64,000 nucleotides of DNA from Streptomyces sp. Edi2 (GCF_040253635.1 NZ_JBEJGX010000003.1:8395501-8459500), one strand, 5' to 3'. Shown: positions 35,699-44,966, counted from the stretch's first letter. Numbers and translations: made by a program. The notes: generated by a model not told the origin, from the sequence alone.

Positions 35699-37534
35699 AT
35701 GCTGGAGGGGACACCACACACGCCACACGACACACTGCCGCTTCGTCTGCCGGACCGGTGGACGGACGACGGGAGTGCCGGCGACGGACCGGAGCCCGGC
35801 AACGAGGGGGACCCGGTCGGGCGGGCTCCGCACCCGGGACGACGCCGGCACGCCGCGGGCAAACGGGGCGGCGCGAGCAACCGGGACGACGAGAGCAAGC
35901 GGGGCGGCCAGGACGAGCGCAAGGGGGGAGGCGAGGGCGGCGGCCTGCAGCGCTCCTCACTCCTGATGGCGCTGGGGACCGTGGTCTCCCGCGGCACGGG
36001 CATGATCCGGCAGGTGCTCCAGGCGGCCGCACTCGGCACCGGCCTGCTCGCCACGACGTACACCACCGCCAACATGGTCCCGATGAGCATCTACACCCTG
36101 CTGATCGGGGGTGCGCTGAACTCGGTCCTGGTGCCGCAGCTGGTACGCGCCAGGGCCGAGCACGCGGACGGTGGCCGGGCCCATGAGCAGCGCCTGGTCA
36201 CCCTCGTCCTGAGCGTGCTGGCGCTGGGCACGGGGCTCTCGGTCTGGGCCGCGCCTCAGATCGTCGCCGTCTTCACGCCGGACACACCCGGTCACCATGC
36301 CGCCTTCGAGCTCACCTTGGTATTCACCCGGTTCCTGCTGCCGCAGCTCTTCTTCTACGGTCTGTTCTTCATCCTCGGCCAAGTCCTCAACGCCCGGAAC
36401 AAGTTCGGCGCGATGATGTGGACGCCGGTCCTCAACAACATCGTGCTGATCACGATGTTCGGGATCTACCTCGGCCTGCTGGCGGGCCCCGACCGCATCG
36501 AGGACATCAGCCCCGGCCAGGTCGACTTCCTCGGCATCGTCACCACCGGTGGCATCGCCGTACAGGGCCTGGCCCTGATCCCCTTCGTGCGCGCCGCCGG
36601 CTTCCGCTTCCGGCCCCGTTTCGACTGGCGTGGCACCGGGCTGCGCAAGAGCATCGCGGCGGCCCGCTGGACCCTGCTGTTCGTGCTGGCCAACCTGGCC
36701 GCGATGGTCGTCGTCACGCACTACGCCGTTGCCGCCGACCAGCAACTCCCCACCGCAGGCGTCGGGTACAGCGTCTACAGCTATGCCCAGCTCATCTGGA
36801 CGCTGCCGCAGTCGATCGTCACCGTCTCGCTGGTGACGGCGCTGCTGCCGCGGATGAGCCGCGCGGTCGCCGAAAACCGTCTGGACGACCTGCGCGGTGA
36901 TCTCTCCCGTGGGCTGCGCGTCAGCGGCGTCGTCATCGTCCCGGCCGCCTTCTTCTTCCTCGCGCTCGGCCCGCAGACCGCCCAACTCCTTTTCGCGCAC
37001 GGCAGTGTGGACGCCGCATCGGCCGTGCCTGCCGGGCACATGCTGCAGGCCTTCGGGCTCGGTCTGATCCCGTACTCGGCCCAGTACCTGCTGCTGCGGG
37101 GTTTCTACGCCTTCGAGGACACCCGCACGCCGTTCTGGATGGCCGTCTGGATCGCGGCCGTCAACATCGCCCTGGCCACCGGGTGTCATCTGCTGCTGCC
37201 CGCCCGCTGGGCGGTCACCGGTATGGCCGCGGCCTACGCCGTCGCGTACGGCATCGGGCTGCTGGTCACCGCGCTGCTGCTGCGCCGGCGGCTCTCCGGA
37301 CGCCTCGACGGCCGGCGCCTGTGCCGCACCTACGGCAAGCTGGCCGGGGCCGCCGCCACGGCCGCCGCGGTCGGCTGGCTCGCGGCCCGGGCCTGCTCCG
37401 GCGTGCCCGTCCCGGCGGCCTGGACCCCTGTACTGGGCCTGGCCGCCGGCGGCCTCTGCATGGCACTGATCTTCCTGGCCCTGGCCCGCGCGCTGAAGAT
37501 CGGCGAGTTGCGCAGCCTGCCAGGGTTGCGGTGA
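35699..37534 (+). CDS. MurJ/MviN lipid II flippase homologue
   Basis: A 611-aa polytopic protein with about 14 membrane helices after an 85-residue polar, Gly/Arg/Asp-rich N-terminal extension. The MurJ fold is clear from SSLLMALGTVVSRGTGMIRQVL, LGTGLLATTYTTANMVPMSIYTLLIGGALNSVLVPQLVRA and the later LNARNKFGAMMWTPVLNN and PQSIVTVSLVTALLPRMSRAVAE. MurJ moves lipid II across the membrane for peptidoglycan synthesis. Streptomyces normally has another mviN near the chromosome end region of parA/trxA, so this may be a second copy. It begins 9 bp after ligD and may be co-transcribed. Confidence 0.9.
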   Translation: MLEGTPHTPHDTLPLRLPDRWTDDGSAGDGPEPGNEGDPVGRAPHPGRRRHAAGKRGGASNRDDESKRGGQDERKGGGEGGGLQRSSLLMALGTVVSRGTGMIRQVLQAAALGTGLLATTYTTANMVPMSIYTLLIGGALNSVLVPQLVRARAEHADGGRAHEQRLVTLVLSVLALGTGLSVWAAPQIVAVFTPDTPGHHAAFELTLVFTRFLLPQLFFYGLFFILGQVLNARNKFGAMMWTPVLNNIVLITMFGIYLGLLAGPDRIEDISPGQVDFLGIVTTGGIAVQGLALIPFVRAAGFRFRPRFDWRGTGLRKSIAAARWTLLFVLANLAAMVVVTHYAVAADQQLPTAGVGYSVYSYAQLIWTLPQSIVTVSLVTALLPRMSRAVAENRLDDLRGDLSRGLRVSGVVIVPAAFFFLALGPQTAQLLFAHGSVDAASAVPAGHMLQAFGLGLIPYSAQYLLLRGFYAFEDTRTPFWMAVWIAAVNIALATGCHLLLPARWAVTGMAAAYAVAYGIGLLVTALLLRRRLSGRLDGRRLCRTYGKLAGAAATAAAVGWLAARACSGVPVPAAWTPVLGLAAGGLCMALIFLALARALKIGELRSLPGLR

Positions 37535-37578
37535 CCAGGGCTGCGGTCACCGGACTGCGGTGACCCGGGCTGCGGTGG
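37523..37578. repeat. 15-bp imperfect tandem repeat at murJ end
   Basis: Four units of the type GGCTGCGGTGACC(A/G)G follow one another; the murJ stop codon is inside the first. Alternate units are partly inverted, so hairpins are possible. Confidence 0.55.
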
Positions 37579-37597
37579 AGCCGGCCGGAGGGCTCCC

Positions 37598-38029
37598 TCA
37601 CACCGCGCGCGACCGTGGCCAGGACGCCTGGGCGGCAACCGCCAGCCAGCCGATGACGGCACCGACGGTGGTGTCACCCAGGCTCGCGATCTCCGCCAGG
37701 GCGGCCAGGTCCCCGTCCGCCGGAGCGACGCCGGCCGCGGTCAAGGCGGCGTGGAGGTCCAGCCGCCGGTGACCGGGCAGCGCCACCGGCCCTTGCCGCT
37801 GCGCTTCGGGACGTGGGGGAGCGGAGAGGCCGTACGGCTGCGACGGCCCGAAGGACAGCCGGTCCTCCGGGCGGGGCGGCGGGAGAAACGGGTGTGCGGC
37901 GGAGGCGGACCGGTGCGGCGGTTCATGCGGGGACGCGGCCGCGCCGAGGCGTTCCTCGGGGCGCGGGGGAGCGAGCACATAGTCCGGCGTCGCGCCGTAC
38001 GGCGGGGGAGTGGGGCGGAAAGGCGACAT
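37598..38029 (-). CDS. Proline-rich hypothetical protein
   Basis: A 143-aa protein. The first 85 residues are disordered-looking and contain three PPRPE-headed units (PPRPEERLG, PPRPEDRLSFG, PPRPEAQRQG). The last 55 residues form a helical segment, LDLHAALTAAGVAPADGDLAALAEIASLGDTTVGAVIGWL, that could be a small folded domain. ATG 38029 has GGAGG six bases upstream. No signal peptide is present. I do not recognise the family. Confidence 0.6.
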   Translation of the reverse strand: MSPFRPTPPPYGATPDYVLAPPRPEERLGAAASPHEPPHRSASAAHPFLPPPRPEDRLSFGPSQPYGLSAPPRPEAQRQGPVALPGHRRLDLHAALTAAGVAPADGDLAALAEIASLGDTTVGAVIGWLAVAAQASWPRSRAV

Positions 38030-38186
38030 GGCGGCCTCCACAACTCGCGGTCCGAAGGGTTCACCGGCTTTCGGCGAAGACGGTGTCAGTTCTTCGGAAG
38101 CCGGACGGTGCCCGTCCGGTTGCGGATGAGGCGAGGGTTCACCCGATGGGCCCAAGGGGCGCCGCCCTTCCCGTTACCGTTGCCGG

Positions 38187-38813
38187 ATGCCTCGCCCTGA
38201 CGAACCGTCGCCCGCTTACTGGAACCACAATGTGCACTACCACCGGCTCGTGCTGGGCGCCGTGCCGGAGGGCTGCGGACGGGCGCTGGACATCGGCTGC
38301 GGCGACGGTCTGCTGGTCCGCAGGCTGGCGGGCCGGATCCGCGAGGTGACGGGTGTGGACCGCTCGGCCGCGATGGTCCGGCTGGCCCGCGAGCGCAGCA
38401 CCCGGGTGCCGAACGCCGCTTTCCTCGAGGCGGATTTCATGACGGCGGACGGCGTCACGGCGGGCAGCTACGACTTCATCACCGCGGTGGCCGTCGTCCA
38501 CCACCTGGACTTCGCTGCCGCGATCCGCCGGATGGCCGACCTGCTGGCACCCGGCGGCCGCCTCGTCGTCATCGGCCTGGCCCGCAACCGGACTCCCCTG
38601 GACTGGCTGGTCAGCGGCGCGGGCGTGCCTGCTGCCCTCCTTCTGGCGCGGCATCACGGGGGCAAGTCCGATCCGCCGGGGGTACCCGTCCTGGATCCGG
38701 CCATGGCATGGCGCGAGGTCCGGCGCGCGGCGCGGGGCGCGTTGCCGGGAAGCCGCTACCGCCGCCATCTGCTGTGGCGCTATTCGCTGGTGTGGGACAA
38801 GCCGCACCCCTGA
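38187..38813 (+). CDS. Class I SAM-dependent methyltransferase
   Basis: A 208-aa methyltransferase with the Rossmann motifs in order: ALDIGCGDGLL (motif I, residues about 33-43), EVTGVDRSAAM (motif II), AAFLEADFM, YDFITAVAVVHHLDF (motif IV) and LLAPGGRLVVIGL. The C-terminal part is the short type seen in methyltransferase-11/25 proteins acting on small molecules. The substrate is unknown. It is divergent from the proline-rich gene. Confidence 0.88.
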   Translation: MPRPDEPSPAYWNHNVHYHRLVLGAVPEGCGRALDIGCGDGLLVRRLAGRIREVTGVDRSAAMVRLARERSTRVPNAAFLEADFMTADGVTAGSYDFITAVAVVHHLDFAAAIRRMADLLAPGGRLVVIGLARNRTPLDWLVSGAGVPAALLLARHHGGKSDPPGVPVLDPAMAWREVRRAARGALPGSRYRRHLLWRYSLVWDKPHP

Positions 38814-39122
38814 AGGCGGGAGCGGGACCGTGCGCCGTCTGCCTGCCCTCGTCACGCCGCCGACCCCGCCGACCCCGCCGAATGGAAAACGGCCCGGGTG
38901 CGGTACTCCTGACGTGGGATCGGCTATCCGTGACGGAATGCCATTTTCGGCGGAATTCTTCGGTTGTCGCGATGTGGGATAAGTAACTCTCCCGCCGATG
39001 TTCACACCGTGGTGATTACCGCGATGGAAAGCTGCCTGCGGCCGTATTTCCCAACGGCCGGTGCCGGTCGTGCCCCACACTTTCGCGACTCGGCGCCACA
39101 ATTCGGGGAAAGGACACCCTTC
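38814..39122. other. 309-bp gap before the endonuclease gene
   Basis: No gene seen. The right end contains the GGGGAAAGGA ribosome-binding site of the secreted endonuclease. Confidence 0.4.
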
Positions 39123-40022
39123 GTGGACAACACCCGCGTGAACCGCCGGGCCCGGACCGCTGCCCTGGCCATCGCCGCCGGAACAGTACTGACGGTGGCG
39201 GTCGGACAGATCCCGGCCGGTGCGACGGTCGCTCCGGCCGCCCCCCACCGTGCCGCTGCCGCGTCCGCCACCCAGCACTCGTCCATATCCGCCGGCGCAT
39301 CTGATGCCGCGTCGTATGACAACACGTCCTATGACGACGACTACTACAAAGACGCCGTCGGCAAGACCGGCCAGGCGCTCAAGGATGCGCTGCACCGGAT
39401 CATCAGCACCACTCAGACCGGAAAACTGACGTACGACCAGGTGTGGGACGCCCTCAAGGTCACCGACCAGGATCCCGGCAACAGCGCGAACGTCATTTTG
39501 CTGTACAGCGGCCGGTCGCAGAGCAAGGACGCCCACGGCGGCAATCCCGACGACTGGAACCGCGAGCACGTCTGGGCGAAGTCCCATGGCGACTTCGGTA
39601 CCGACACCGGTCCGGGAACCGACCTCCACCACCTGCGCCCTGCGGACGTGTCCGTCAACAGCGAGCGCGGCGACAAGGACTTCGACAACGGCGGAACGGA
39701 GGTGGAAGGGGCGCCGGGCAGCCGCACCGACGACGACTCCTTCGAGCCCCGTGACGCGGTCAAGGGCGATGTCGCCCGCATGATCCTCTACATGGCGGTC
39801 CGCTACGACGGCGGCGACGGCTTCGCCGACCTGGAGCCCAACGACAAGGTCGGCAACGGCACCCAGCCGCACATCGGCCGGCTCTCCGTCCTCAAGCAGT
39901 GGAGCAAGCAGGACCCGCCGGACTCCTTCGAGAAGCACCGCAACCAGGTGATCTTCGACAAGTACCAGCACAACCGGAACCCGTTCATCGACCACCCGGA
40001 GTGGGTCGAGGGGATCTGGTAG
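39123..40022 (+). CDS. Secreted endonuclease I (beta-beta-alpha-Me)
   Basis: A 299-aa extracellular nuclease. The signal peptide (RRARTAALAIAAGTVLTVAVGQIPAGA, cleavage near residue 33) is followed by a low-complexity Ala/Ser/Asp/Tyr linker and the endonuclease I domain. The catalytic region DDWNREHVWAKSHGDFGTD carries the general-base His, and TDLHHLRPADVSVNSERGDKDFDNG continues the family signature. Such enzymes degrade DNA outside the cell for phosphate and nucleosides. GTG 39123 is preceded by GGGGAAAGGA. A terminator hairpin follows at 40042-40078. Confidence 0.92.
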   Translation: MDNTRVNRRARTAALAIAAGTVLTVAVGQIPAGATVAPAAPHRAAAASATQHSSISAGASDAASYDNTSYDDDYYKDAVGKTGQALKDALHRIISTTQTGKLTYDQVWDALKVTDQDPGNSANVILLYSGRSQSKDAHGGNPDDWNREHVWAKSHGDFGTDTGPGTDLHHLRPADVSVNSERGDKDFDNGGTEVEGAPGSRTDDDSFEPRDAVKGDVARMILYMAVRYDGGDGFADLEPNDKVGNGTQPHIGRLSVLKQWSKQDPPDSFEKHRNQVIFDKYQHNRNPFIDHPEWVEGIW

Positions 40023-40041
40023 ACCGCATCCGGTCGGCCGG

Positions 40042-40078
40042 GCCGGGGCCCGGCGGCGGTCTTTCCGCCGGCCCCGGC
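40042..40078 (+). terminator. Endonuclease terminator hairpin
   Basis: GCCGGGGCC(C)GGCGG pairs with CCGCCGGCCCCGGC around an 8-base loop containing CTTT, 20 bases after the stop codon. Confidence 0.8.
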
Positions 40079-40086
40079 GTGTCCAA

Positions 40087-40151
40087 GTACGGCAGCCGGC
40101 GTGTCTGCGTAGGGCAGCCGGCGTGCCGCGTACGGCAGTCGGGGCGCTCGC
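40087..40151. repeat. Three imperfect 21-22-bp tandem repeats
   Basis: GTACGGCAGCCGGCGTGTCTGC, GTAGGGCAGCCGGCGTGCCGC and GTACGGCAGTCGGGGCGCTCGC follow one another between the endonuclease terminator and the carboxypeptidase gene. Confidence 0.65.
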
Positions 40152-40209
40152 ACATCGGATGGCGTAGGCCAGCCAGCGCGCGGCCGGGGTCGTTTTTAGC
40201 GTGGGCCAC

Positions 40210-41457
40210 ATGTCGAGCGCGAGTTGGGCCCCCGTCAGAGTCGTTACCGCAGCCACCGTTTGTGCCGCGATCCTGCTGGCCGTGCCCGGTCCGGCGGTCG
40301 CCGATGGCCCCCATGGCATCGACGACCTGCGGGCCGCCGCGCACGTGGCCGATCCGGTCCGTGCCGAGAGCCGGCTGGACGGCCGGGGCGTGCAGTTCCT
40401 GCCCCGGCCGGACGTGCCGGAGCCACCGGATGTCTCCGCCCTGTCGTGGATGGTGACGGACCTGGCGAGCGGCAAGGTCCTCGCGGCCAAGGACGCCCAC
40501 CGGCCCCTGCCACCCGCCAGCACTCTCAAGGCGCTCTTCGCCGTGACCGTGCTGCCGAAGTTCTCCCAGGGGGAGGTGCACACCGTCTCCCTCCGGGACC
40601 TGGACGGTATCGAGGCGGGCAGCTCGCTCGCCGGCCTCAAGGAGGACTTCCCCTATCGCGTCGCGGACCTGTGGGACGCGGTCTTCCTCCGCTCGGGCAG
40701 CGATGCGGTGCACACCCTGGCCGGTATGAACGGCGGCTGGAACAGGACCATCGACGACATGCAGGCGACGGCGGACCGCCTCGGCGCCCGCGACACCACG
40801 GTGGCGTCCGCCGACGGGTTCGACACGCCGGGCCAGTTCTCGTCCGCGTACGACCTGACGCTCTTCGGACGGGCCGGCCTGGCCGACCCCGACTTCGCCC
40901 ATTTCGCCGCCACGAAACAGACGGAACTGCCGGAGGAAGGCGGTCCGGACGCGTTCGGCATCGTGAACACCAACCGGCTGCTGGTCGGCTCGCACGGCGT
41001 CAAACCGTACGACGGCCTGATCGGGGTGAAGAACGGCTATACGACCCACGCCGGAAACACCCTGATCGCCGCTGCCCGGCGGGACGGCCGGACGCTGCTG
41101 GTCACCGTGATGAACCCGCAGTCCGGCAGCCGGAACGCCGTCTACGAGGAGACCCGGGCCCTGCTGGACTGGGGATTCGAGGCGGCTCCCCGGGCGGCGG
41201 CCGTCGGCGTGTTGCCCGCGCTGGAGCACCGTAGGAGCACGGGCGTGTCGCAGCCCGTCGCGCACCGCTCGCGGTCCGTCATGCCGCTGCACAAGACGCC
41301 GGTCGTGGCGCAGACGGACGTCGACACGCAGGCCCGGTACTGGTGGTTCGTCTCTGCCGCCGGAGCCGTCGGGGTCATCGCCCTCGCCGCGCTCGGCACC
41401 GCGCTGTGGCGGCGCCGTCGCGAGCCGTCCGAGAGCCGGGGCGGGGAGTCCGGCTGA
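40210..41457 (+). CDS. D-Ala-D-Ala carboxypeptidase (peptidase S11)
   Basis: A 415-aa penicillin-binding protein trimming peptidoglycan stem peptides. It has a signal peptide (VVTAATVCAAILLAVPGPAVA), the SxxK motif in PPASTLKALF, a second motif FLRSGSDAVHTLA where SGN is SGS, and the third motif GVKNGYTTHAGNT where KTG is KNG. Both changes occur in streptomycete relatives. A C-terminal membrane helix (WFVSAAGAVGVIALAALGTALW) and RRRR stop-transfer anchor it to the membrane facing outward. ATG 40210 is used; a GTG nine bases upstream is also possible. Confidence 0.9.
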   Translation: MSSASWAPVRVVTAATVCAAILLAVPGPAVADGPHGIDDLRAAAHVADPVRAESRLDGRGVQFLPRPDVPEPPDVSALSWMVTDLASGKVLAAKDAHRPLPPASTLKALFAVTVLPKFSQGEVHTVSLRDLDGIEAGSSLAGLKEDFPYRVADLWDAVFLRSGSDAVHTLAGMNGGWNRTIDDMQATADRLGARDTTVASADGFDTPGQFSSAYDLTLFGRAGLADPDFAHFAATKQTELPEEGGPDAFGIVNTNRLLVGSHGVKPYDGLIGVKNGYTTHAGNTLIAAARRDGRTLLVTVMNPQSGSRNAVYEETRALLDWGFEAAPRAAAVGVLPALEHRRSTGVSQPVAHRSRSVMPLHKTPVVAQTDVDTQARYWWFVSAAGAVGVIALAALGTALWRRRREPSESRGGESG

Positions 41458-41627
41458 GACCCTGCCGGGCGCCGCCGGACGTCGTACATCCATCCGATCG
41501 GTCAGGGATACGGAGGACGCGCGATGGCCTTGCCCGGTGAAGGGCGACGCGTCCGCCACGGTTGTGCGGCCTGCCGGGCGCTGCTCGGTGTAGCGTCCTG
41601 ATCAGCTGTCGTGGTTCCGAAGTGCCG

Positions 41628-41654
41628 GGCGCCCGTGTCGCATTCACGGGCGTC
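41628..41654 (+). promoter_or_regulatory. Hairpin in the cspA leader
   Basis: GGCGCCCGTG and CACGGGCGTC form a 10-bp stem with one G-T pair around a 7-base loop, about 100 bases before the cold-shock gene. It may be an upstream terminator or part of a temperature-responsive leader. Confidence 0.4.
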
Positions 41655-41750
41655 CTTGCTGTGTAGCGCGTCTCCGGACCAGGGCGATCACCTCCGGGGT
41701 CCGCAGCACGCGGAACCCGATTCGAGCCCCCTTGAACGAAGGAGACGGAT

Positions 41751-41954
41751 ATGGCGTCCGGCACGGTGAAGTGGTTCAACTCGGAGAAAGGCTTCGGCTT
41801 TATCGCGCAGGACGGCGGCGGCGCCGACGTCTTCGCGCACTACTCCAACATCGATGCCACGGGCTTCCGCGAGCTGCAGGAAGGCCAGAAGGTGACCTTC
41901 GAGGTCACCCAGGGCCACAAGGGCCCCCAGGCGGAGAAGATCCGTCTGGCGTAG
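41751..41954 (+). CDS. cspA: Cold-shock protein
   Basis: A 67-aa single cold-shock domain that binds single-stranded RNA and DNA. RNP1 (KGFGFI) and RNP2 (DVFAHY) are intact in [18 protein letters not shown] and [11 protein letters not shown]; it ends with the typical GPQAEKI. GAAGGAG sits eight bases before the ATG. The 290-bp upstream region has no gene and probably includes a long leader. A perfect 11-bp hairpin terminator lies 15 bases past the stop. Confidence 0.98.
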   Translation: MASGTVKWFNSEKGFGFIAQDGGGADVFAHYSNIDATGFRELQEGQKVTFEVTQGHKGPQAEKIRLA

Positions 41955-41969
41955 GTCCGCGGATCCGCC

Positions 41970-42006
41970 GTCGGCGCCCGTTCCCGGCCCGGGGGCGGGC
42001 GCCGAC
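41970..42006 (+). terminator. cspA terminator
   Basis: GTCGGCGCCCG and CGGGCGCCGAC pair perfectly around a 15-base loop just downstream of the stop codon. Confidence 0.85.
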
Positions 42007-42135
42007 ACGCGTGCCGGGCGCCCGCGGCCTCACCCGGTCGGCCGCAGGGAACGGCAAAGGGGGCCGGTTCGCCGGGACGGCAAAAGGGGCCGGTCCTGGC
42101 CCTCGTGTGCGGGCGGGCCCGCCGGGGCCGCCGTC

Positions 42136-42327
42136 TCAGGGCTGCGGTGGCCGGTCCTGGCCCTCCCCGCCGAACTGGTCCCGCATCTTCTCCTGGGCCG
42201 TGTCGACCTGACCCTTGTACTTGCCCTGGGTCTTGTCGTCGACCATGTCGCCGGCCTTCTCGACGCCCTTGTCCGTCTGGCTTTCGTGGCCCTTCAGCAT
42301 GCTCTTGATCTTGTCCATCATGGACAT
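42136..42327 (-). CDS. MT0933-type antitoxin-like protein
   Basis: A 63-aa hydrophilic helical protein beginning MSMMDKIKSMLKGHESQTDKG with the KAGDMVDDKTQGKYKGQVD core. It matches the small MT0933/CsbD-like family often labelled antitoxin in actinobacteria. No toxin partner lies beside it, so the antitoxin label should be treated as a family name; a stress-protein role is equally possible. It converges with cspA and is preceded by a good GAGGAGGAC-like site on the minus strand. Confidence 0.85.
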   Translation of the reverse strand: MSMMDKIKSMLKGHESQTDKGVEKAGDMVDDKTQGKYKGQVDTAQEKMRDQFGGEGQDRPPQP

Positions 42328-42465
42328 GAGTGGTCCTCCTCACCACGGTCCCCCACGACTCCAGCATCACCCCCTGTCAGGTGATCTGCATCCGCGCACC
42401 GGGGCGGTGCCGGGCCGGTGCCCGGGCGGTGCCGGGACGTCCCCGGCCGCCGTGGCAGCCGCGGT

Positions 42466-43491
42466 TCAGGAGCCGCTCGCCACCGGTGCCTTCATCCGGT
42501 CGCTGATGAACTTGATCGAACCGGCGGCCATGCCCTTCTGATAGTCCCAGGCGTTGTGCCGGCCACCGGGGATCAGCTGCATGGCGGTGTGGACCGGGCC
42601 CTTGCCGTAGGTCCGGCGGAAGCCCTGTATCGCGGAGGTGACGGCGGCGGGCTCCCGGGTGCCGGCCTGGAAGGCGAGGTAGATATCCGGACCGCCCTTC
42701 TGCAGCAGCCGCTGGGCGAGCTTTGCCGGATCGTTGGCGTCCCGCTGAGCCCGGTGCCCCGCCCACAACGGCGAATCCGGCACCATGTCCGGGCCGCTGG
42801 CTATGGCCGCCTTGAACTTCTCCGGATGTTTCAGCACGGACTTCAGCCCGGCGAAGCCGCCCGAGGACGACCCCATGAAGGCCCAGCCGTCGCGGGACTT
42901 GAACGTACGGAAATTGGCCTTGGCCAGTTGGACGACGTCGTCCGTCAGCCAGGTCCCCATCTTCTGCCGGCCGGGTATGTCACTGCCGTCGTGGTACTGC
43001 GTGTCCGGGTTGAGCATCGGCATCACCACGATGAACGGGAGGCTCTTGCCCTCCTCGGTCCACCGGGTGAGGTTCTCCTGCAGCTCGATATCGCCGCCCA
43101 CCCAGTAATTCGTGACGCCGCCGGACTCCTTCGGGCTGCCCAGGCCACCCGGCAGGGCTATCAGTACGGGAAATCCGCTCTTGGCGTATTTCGGGTCGTG
43201 GTACTCCTTCGGCGCCCAGACCCAGACGCTTCCGGTGACTCCGGATTTCGGGCCCTTCAGGGTCGTTCGCGCTATATGGGTGCCGTCGTCCAGGGTCCGG
43301 GTGATCCGGAAGTCGCTCTTGGGGCCGGTCGGCATGAGGGTGTCCGCGTCGGCGGGCTTGGCCCGCGCGGCGCTGTCGCCGGGGGCGCCGGCATTGAAGT
43401 CGACCGGGTTTCCGGTCTCCGAGCAGCCGGCGAGCAGCGCGCAGGCGGCGACGAGGGTGGCCACGAGCGCGACGGCAGAGGGGCGTTTCAC
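42466..43491 (-). CDS. Lipoprotein esterase (esterase D fold)
   Basis: A 341-aa alpha/beta hydrolase exported as a lipoprotein: the signal ends LLAGC with the lipobox Cys at residue 23. The body resembles esterase D/mycolyltransferase-type proteins: VWVWAPKEYHDPKYAKSGFPVLIALPGG, LPFIVVMPMLNPDTQY, the nucleophile elbow AFMGSSSGGFAGL (GxSxG), and a late GGRHNAWDYQ with the probable catalytic His. GTG 43491 has CGGAG upstream. It is anchored on the outer face of the membrane. The substrate is unknown. Confidence 0.88.
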   Translation of the reverse strand: MKRPSAVALVATLVAACALLAGCSETGNPVDFNAGAPGDSAARAKPADADTLMPTGPKSDFRITRTLDDGTHIARTTLKGPKSGVTGSVWVWAPKEYHDPKYAKSGFPVLIALPGGLGSPKESGGVTNYWVGGDIELQENLTRWTEEGKSLPFIVVMPMLNPDTQYHDGSDIPGRQKMGTWLTDDVVQLAKANFRTFKSRDGWAFMGSSSGGFAGLKSVLKHPEKFKAAIASGPDMVPDSPLWAGHRAQRDANDPAKLAQRLLQKGGPDIYLAFQAGTREPAAVTSAIQGFRRTYGKGPVHTAMQLIPGGRHNAWDYQKGMAAGSIKFISDRMKAPVASGS

Positions 43492-43687
43492 GAGGGACTC
43501 CGCGACTGGATGATCAAGTGGAAGTGCCCATAAAGAGGGAAAAGATGCCGGGCAGGTTCCCTTGCCGGGCGCCGGCTTTCGGGGCTTCGTTCACTCATAT
43601 GGAGTAATGCGTCCGCGGTGGTTGCCCTCGGGCGGCCTCCGGTTCGCTCAACGGGCACGGTCGTGCGGCCCGGCCGAGAATGCAGCG

Positions 43688-44002
43688 GTGAGCGATGAAC
43701 ACCGCAGTGAGGAACACCGCAGTGCCGAGGACCCCGCACCGCGCGCCATGCCGTGTGACGAGGAACGCAGGCTCGCCAGGAAGGCGCTGGCCGGCCGGGC
43801 ACGGGACGCGGACGATCTGTCGTTGTTGACGGACATGCTGGGCCTGGACCCGAGCCGCGATCCGGACCACGAGGCGGCGTACGGCCGTCAGCCGGGCCGT
43901 GGCCAGGGAGCCGGGCGCGGCACCGGGCGCGAGCGGCGGCAGGAGCAGCGCCGTGACACCTGCCGTGACGCCCGGTCGCGCTGGGGCGGACCCGGGGCGT
44001 AA
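43688..44002 (+). CDS. Small polar hypothetical protein
   Basis: A 104-aa Arg/Glu/Asp-rich protein, starting VSDEHRSEEHRSAEDPAP with an internal EEHRS duplication. The middle (CDEERRLARKALAGRARDADDLSLLTDMLGLDP) reads like a conserved helical segment; the end is Gly/Arg-rich and probably disordered. No ribosome-binding site is clear. I do not recognise a family. It is moderately supported by codon bias and by its helical centre. Confidence 0.5.
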   Translation: MSDEHRSEEHRSAEDPAPRAMPCDEERRLARKALAGRARDADDLSLLTDMLGLDPSRDPDHEAAYGRQPGRGQGAGRGTGRERRQEQRRDTCRDARSRWGGPGA

Positions 44003-44206
44003 GCCACGCCCGGGCCCGCCCGCCGTTTCCTGCTGCTACCGGCAGGCCGCCCGGGGCAGCCGCACGGTCACGAAAGGGGCGGAGCCGCGCGTCCTTCCCC
44101 ATGAGCGACCGTGTCGGCGCGTAAGGCGCGCGCCCGAGCCCGGGGGCCCGCCTCGTCAAACGCGCGGTCACGATGCCCAATGTCCGGCGACCCGCGCTCC
44201 CGACGC

Positions 44207-44920
44207 CTACCAGGGCAGCGGCCCCGCCGCATCGAAGTACCCCCCGGTGGGGCCGTCCGGGCCCACCTGCGCCATGCGGACGATGATCTCGGCCCCTTCC
44301 TCCACCGACTGGATCCCGGTGTGCCCGTTCAGGTCCGTCTTGGTGAAGCCGGGCTCCACCGCGTTGATCCGCATGTCAGGGAACGCCTTCGCGTACTGCA
44401 CGGTGATCATGTTGACCGCGGTCTTCGACGCCGGGTAGGCGACTCCCGGGTAGGCGGCGGCGGGGTGGTCCGGGTCGGTCACGCGTGTGAGGGAGGCCAG
44501 GCCGCTGCTGACGTTGACCACGACCGCAGACGCGGACCGCTGCAGCAGCGGCAGGAATGCGTGGGTGACGCGTACCGTGCCGAAGACATTGGTCTCGAAG
44601 GCCTCCCGCATCATGTCGGCGGTGACCTCCGCGGCGCCGGCCACCTCGTTGTCCGGGCCGCGCACCTCGATGCCCGCGTTGTTGACCAGCACGTCGAGGC
44701 CGCCGTTGGTCTCGATGGTCCGCACCGCGGCCGCGACGGACGCATCGTCGGTGACATCGAGCTGTACGGCCCGGGCGCCGGCACCCAGTTGCCCGGCCGC
44801 CCGGCGGCCGCGGGCCGCGTCCCGGCTGCCGACGTAGACGGTGTGGCCCGCCGCGATGAGGCGTCGGGCGGTCTCGTAGCCGAGGCCCTTGTTCGCTCCG
44901 GTGACCAGTGTTGTCGTCAT
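44207..44920 (-). CDS. SDR-family oxidoreductase
   Basis: A 237-aa short-chain dehydrogenase. The NAD(P) motif is TGANKGLG (residues 7-14), with NNAG in LDVLVNNAGIEV, the catalytic Ser in VVNVSSG and Tyr/Lys in YPASK, followed by NAVEPGFTKTDLNG. Basic residues in GSRDAARGRR suggest NADPH use. The gene is divergent from a MmyB-type regulator across 101 bp with an inverted repeat, a common pairing in Streptomyces where the regulator represses the SDR. The substrate is unknown. Confidence 0.93.
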   Translation of the reverse strand: MTTTLVTGANKGLGYETARRLIAAGHTVYVGSRDAARGRRAAGQLGAGARAVQLDVTDDASVAAAVRTIETNGGLDVLVNNAGIEVRGPDNEVAGAAEVTADMMREAFETNVFGTVRVTHAFLPLLQRSASAVVVNVSSGLASLTRVTDPDHPAAAYPGVAYPASKTAVNMITVQYAKAFPDMRINAVEPGFTKTDLNGHTGIQSVEEGAEIIVRMAQVGPDGPTGGYFDAAGPLPW

Positions 44921-44966
44921 GCCTCCAGCATCCGTCCCGCCCTCCGCCGCAGCCAGGAGACCTGCC

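Noticed and set aside
42136..42327. A toxin-antitoxin module at the MT0933-type gene.
   Set aside because: The antitoxin-family protein has no adjacent small toxin gene, so no module is claimed.
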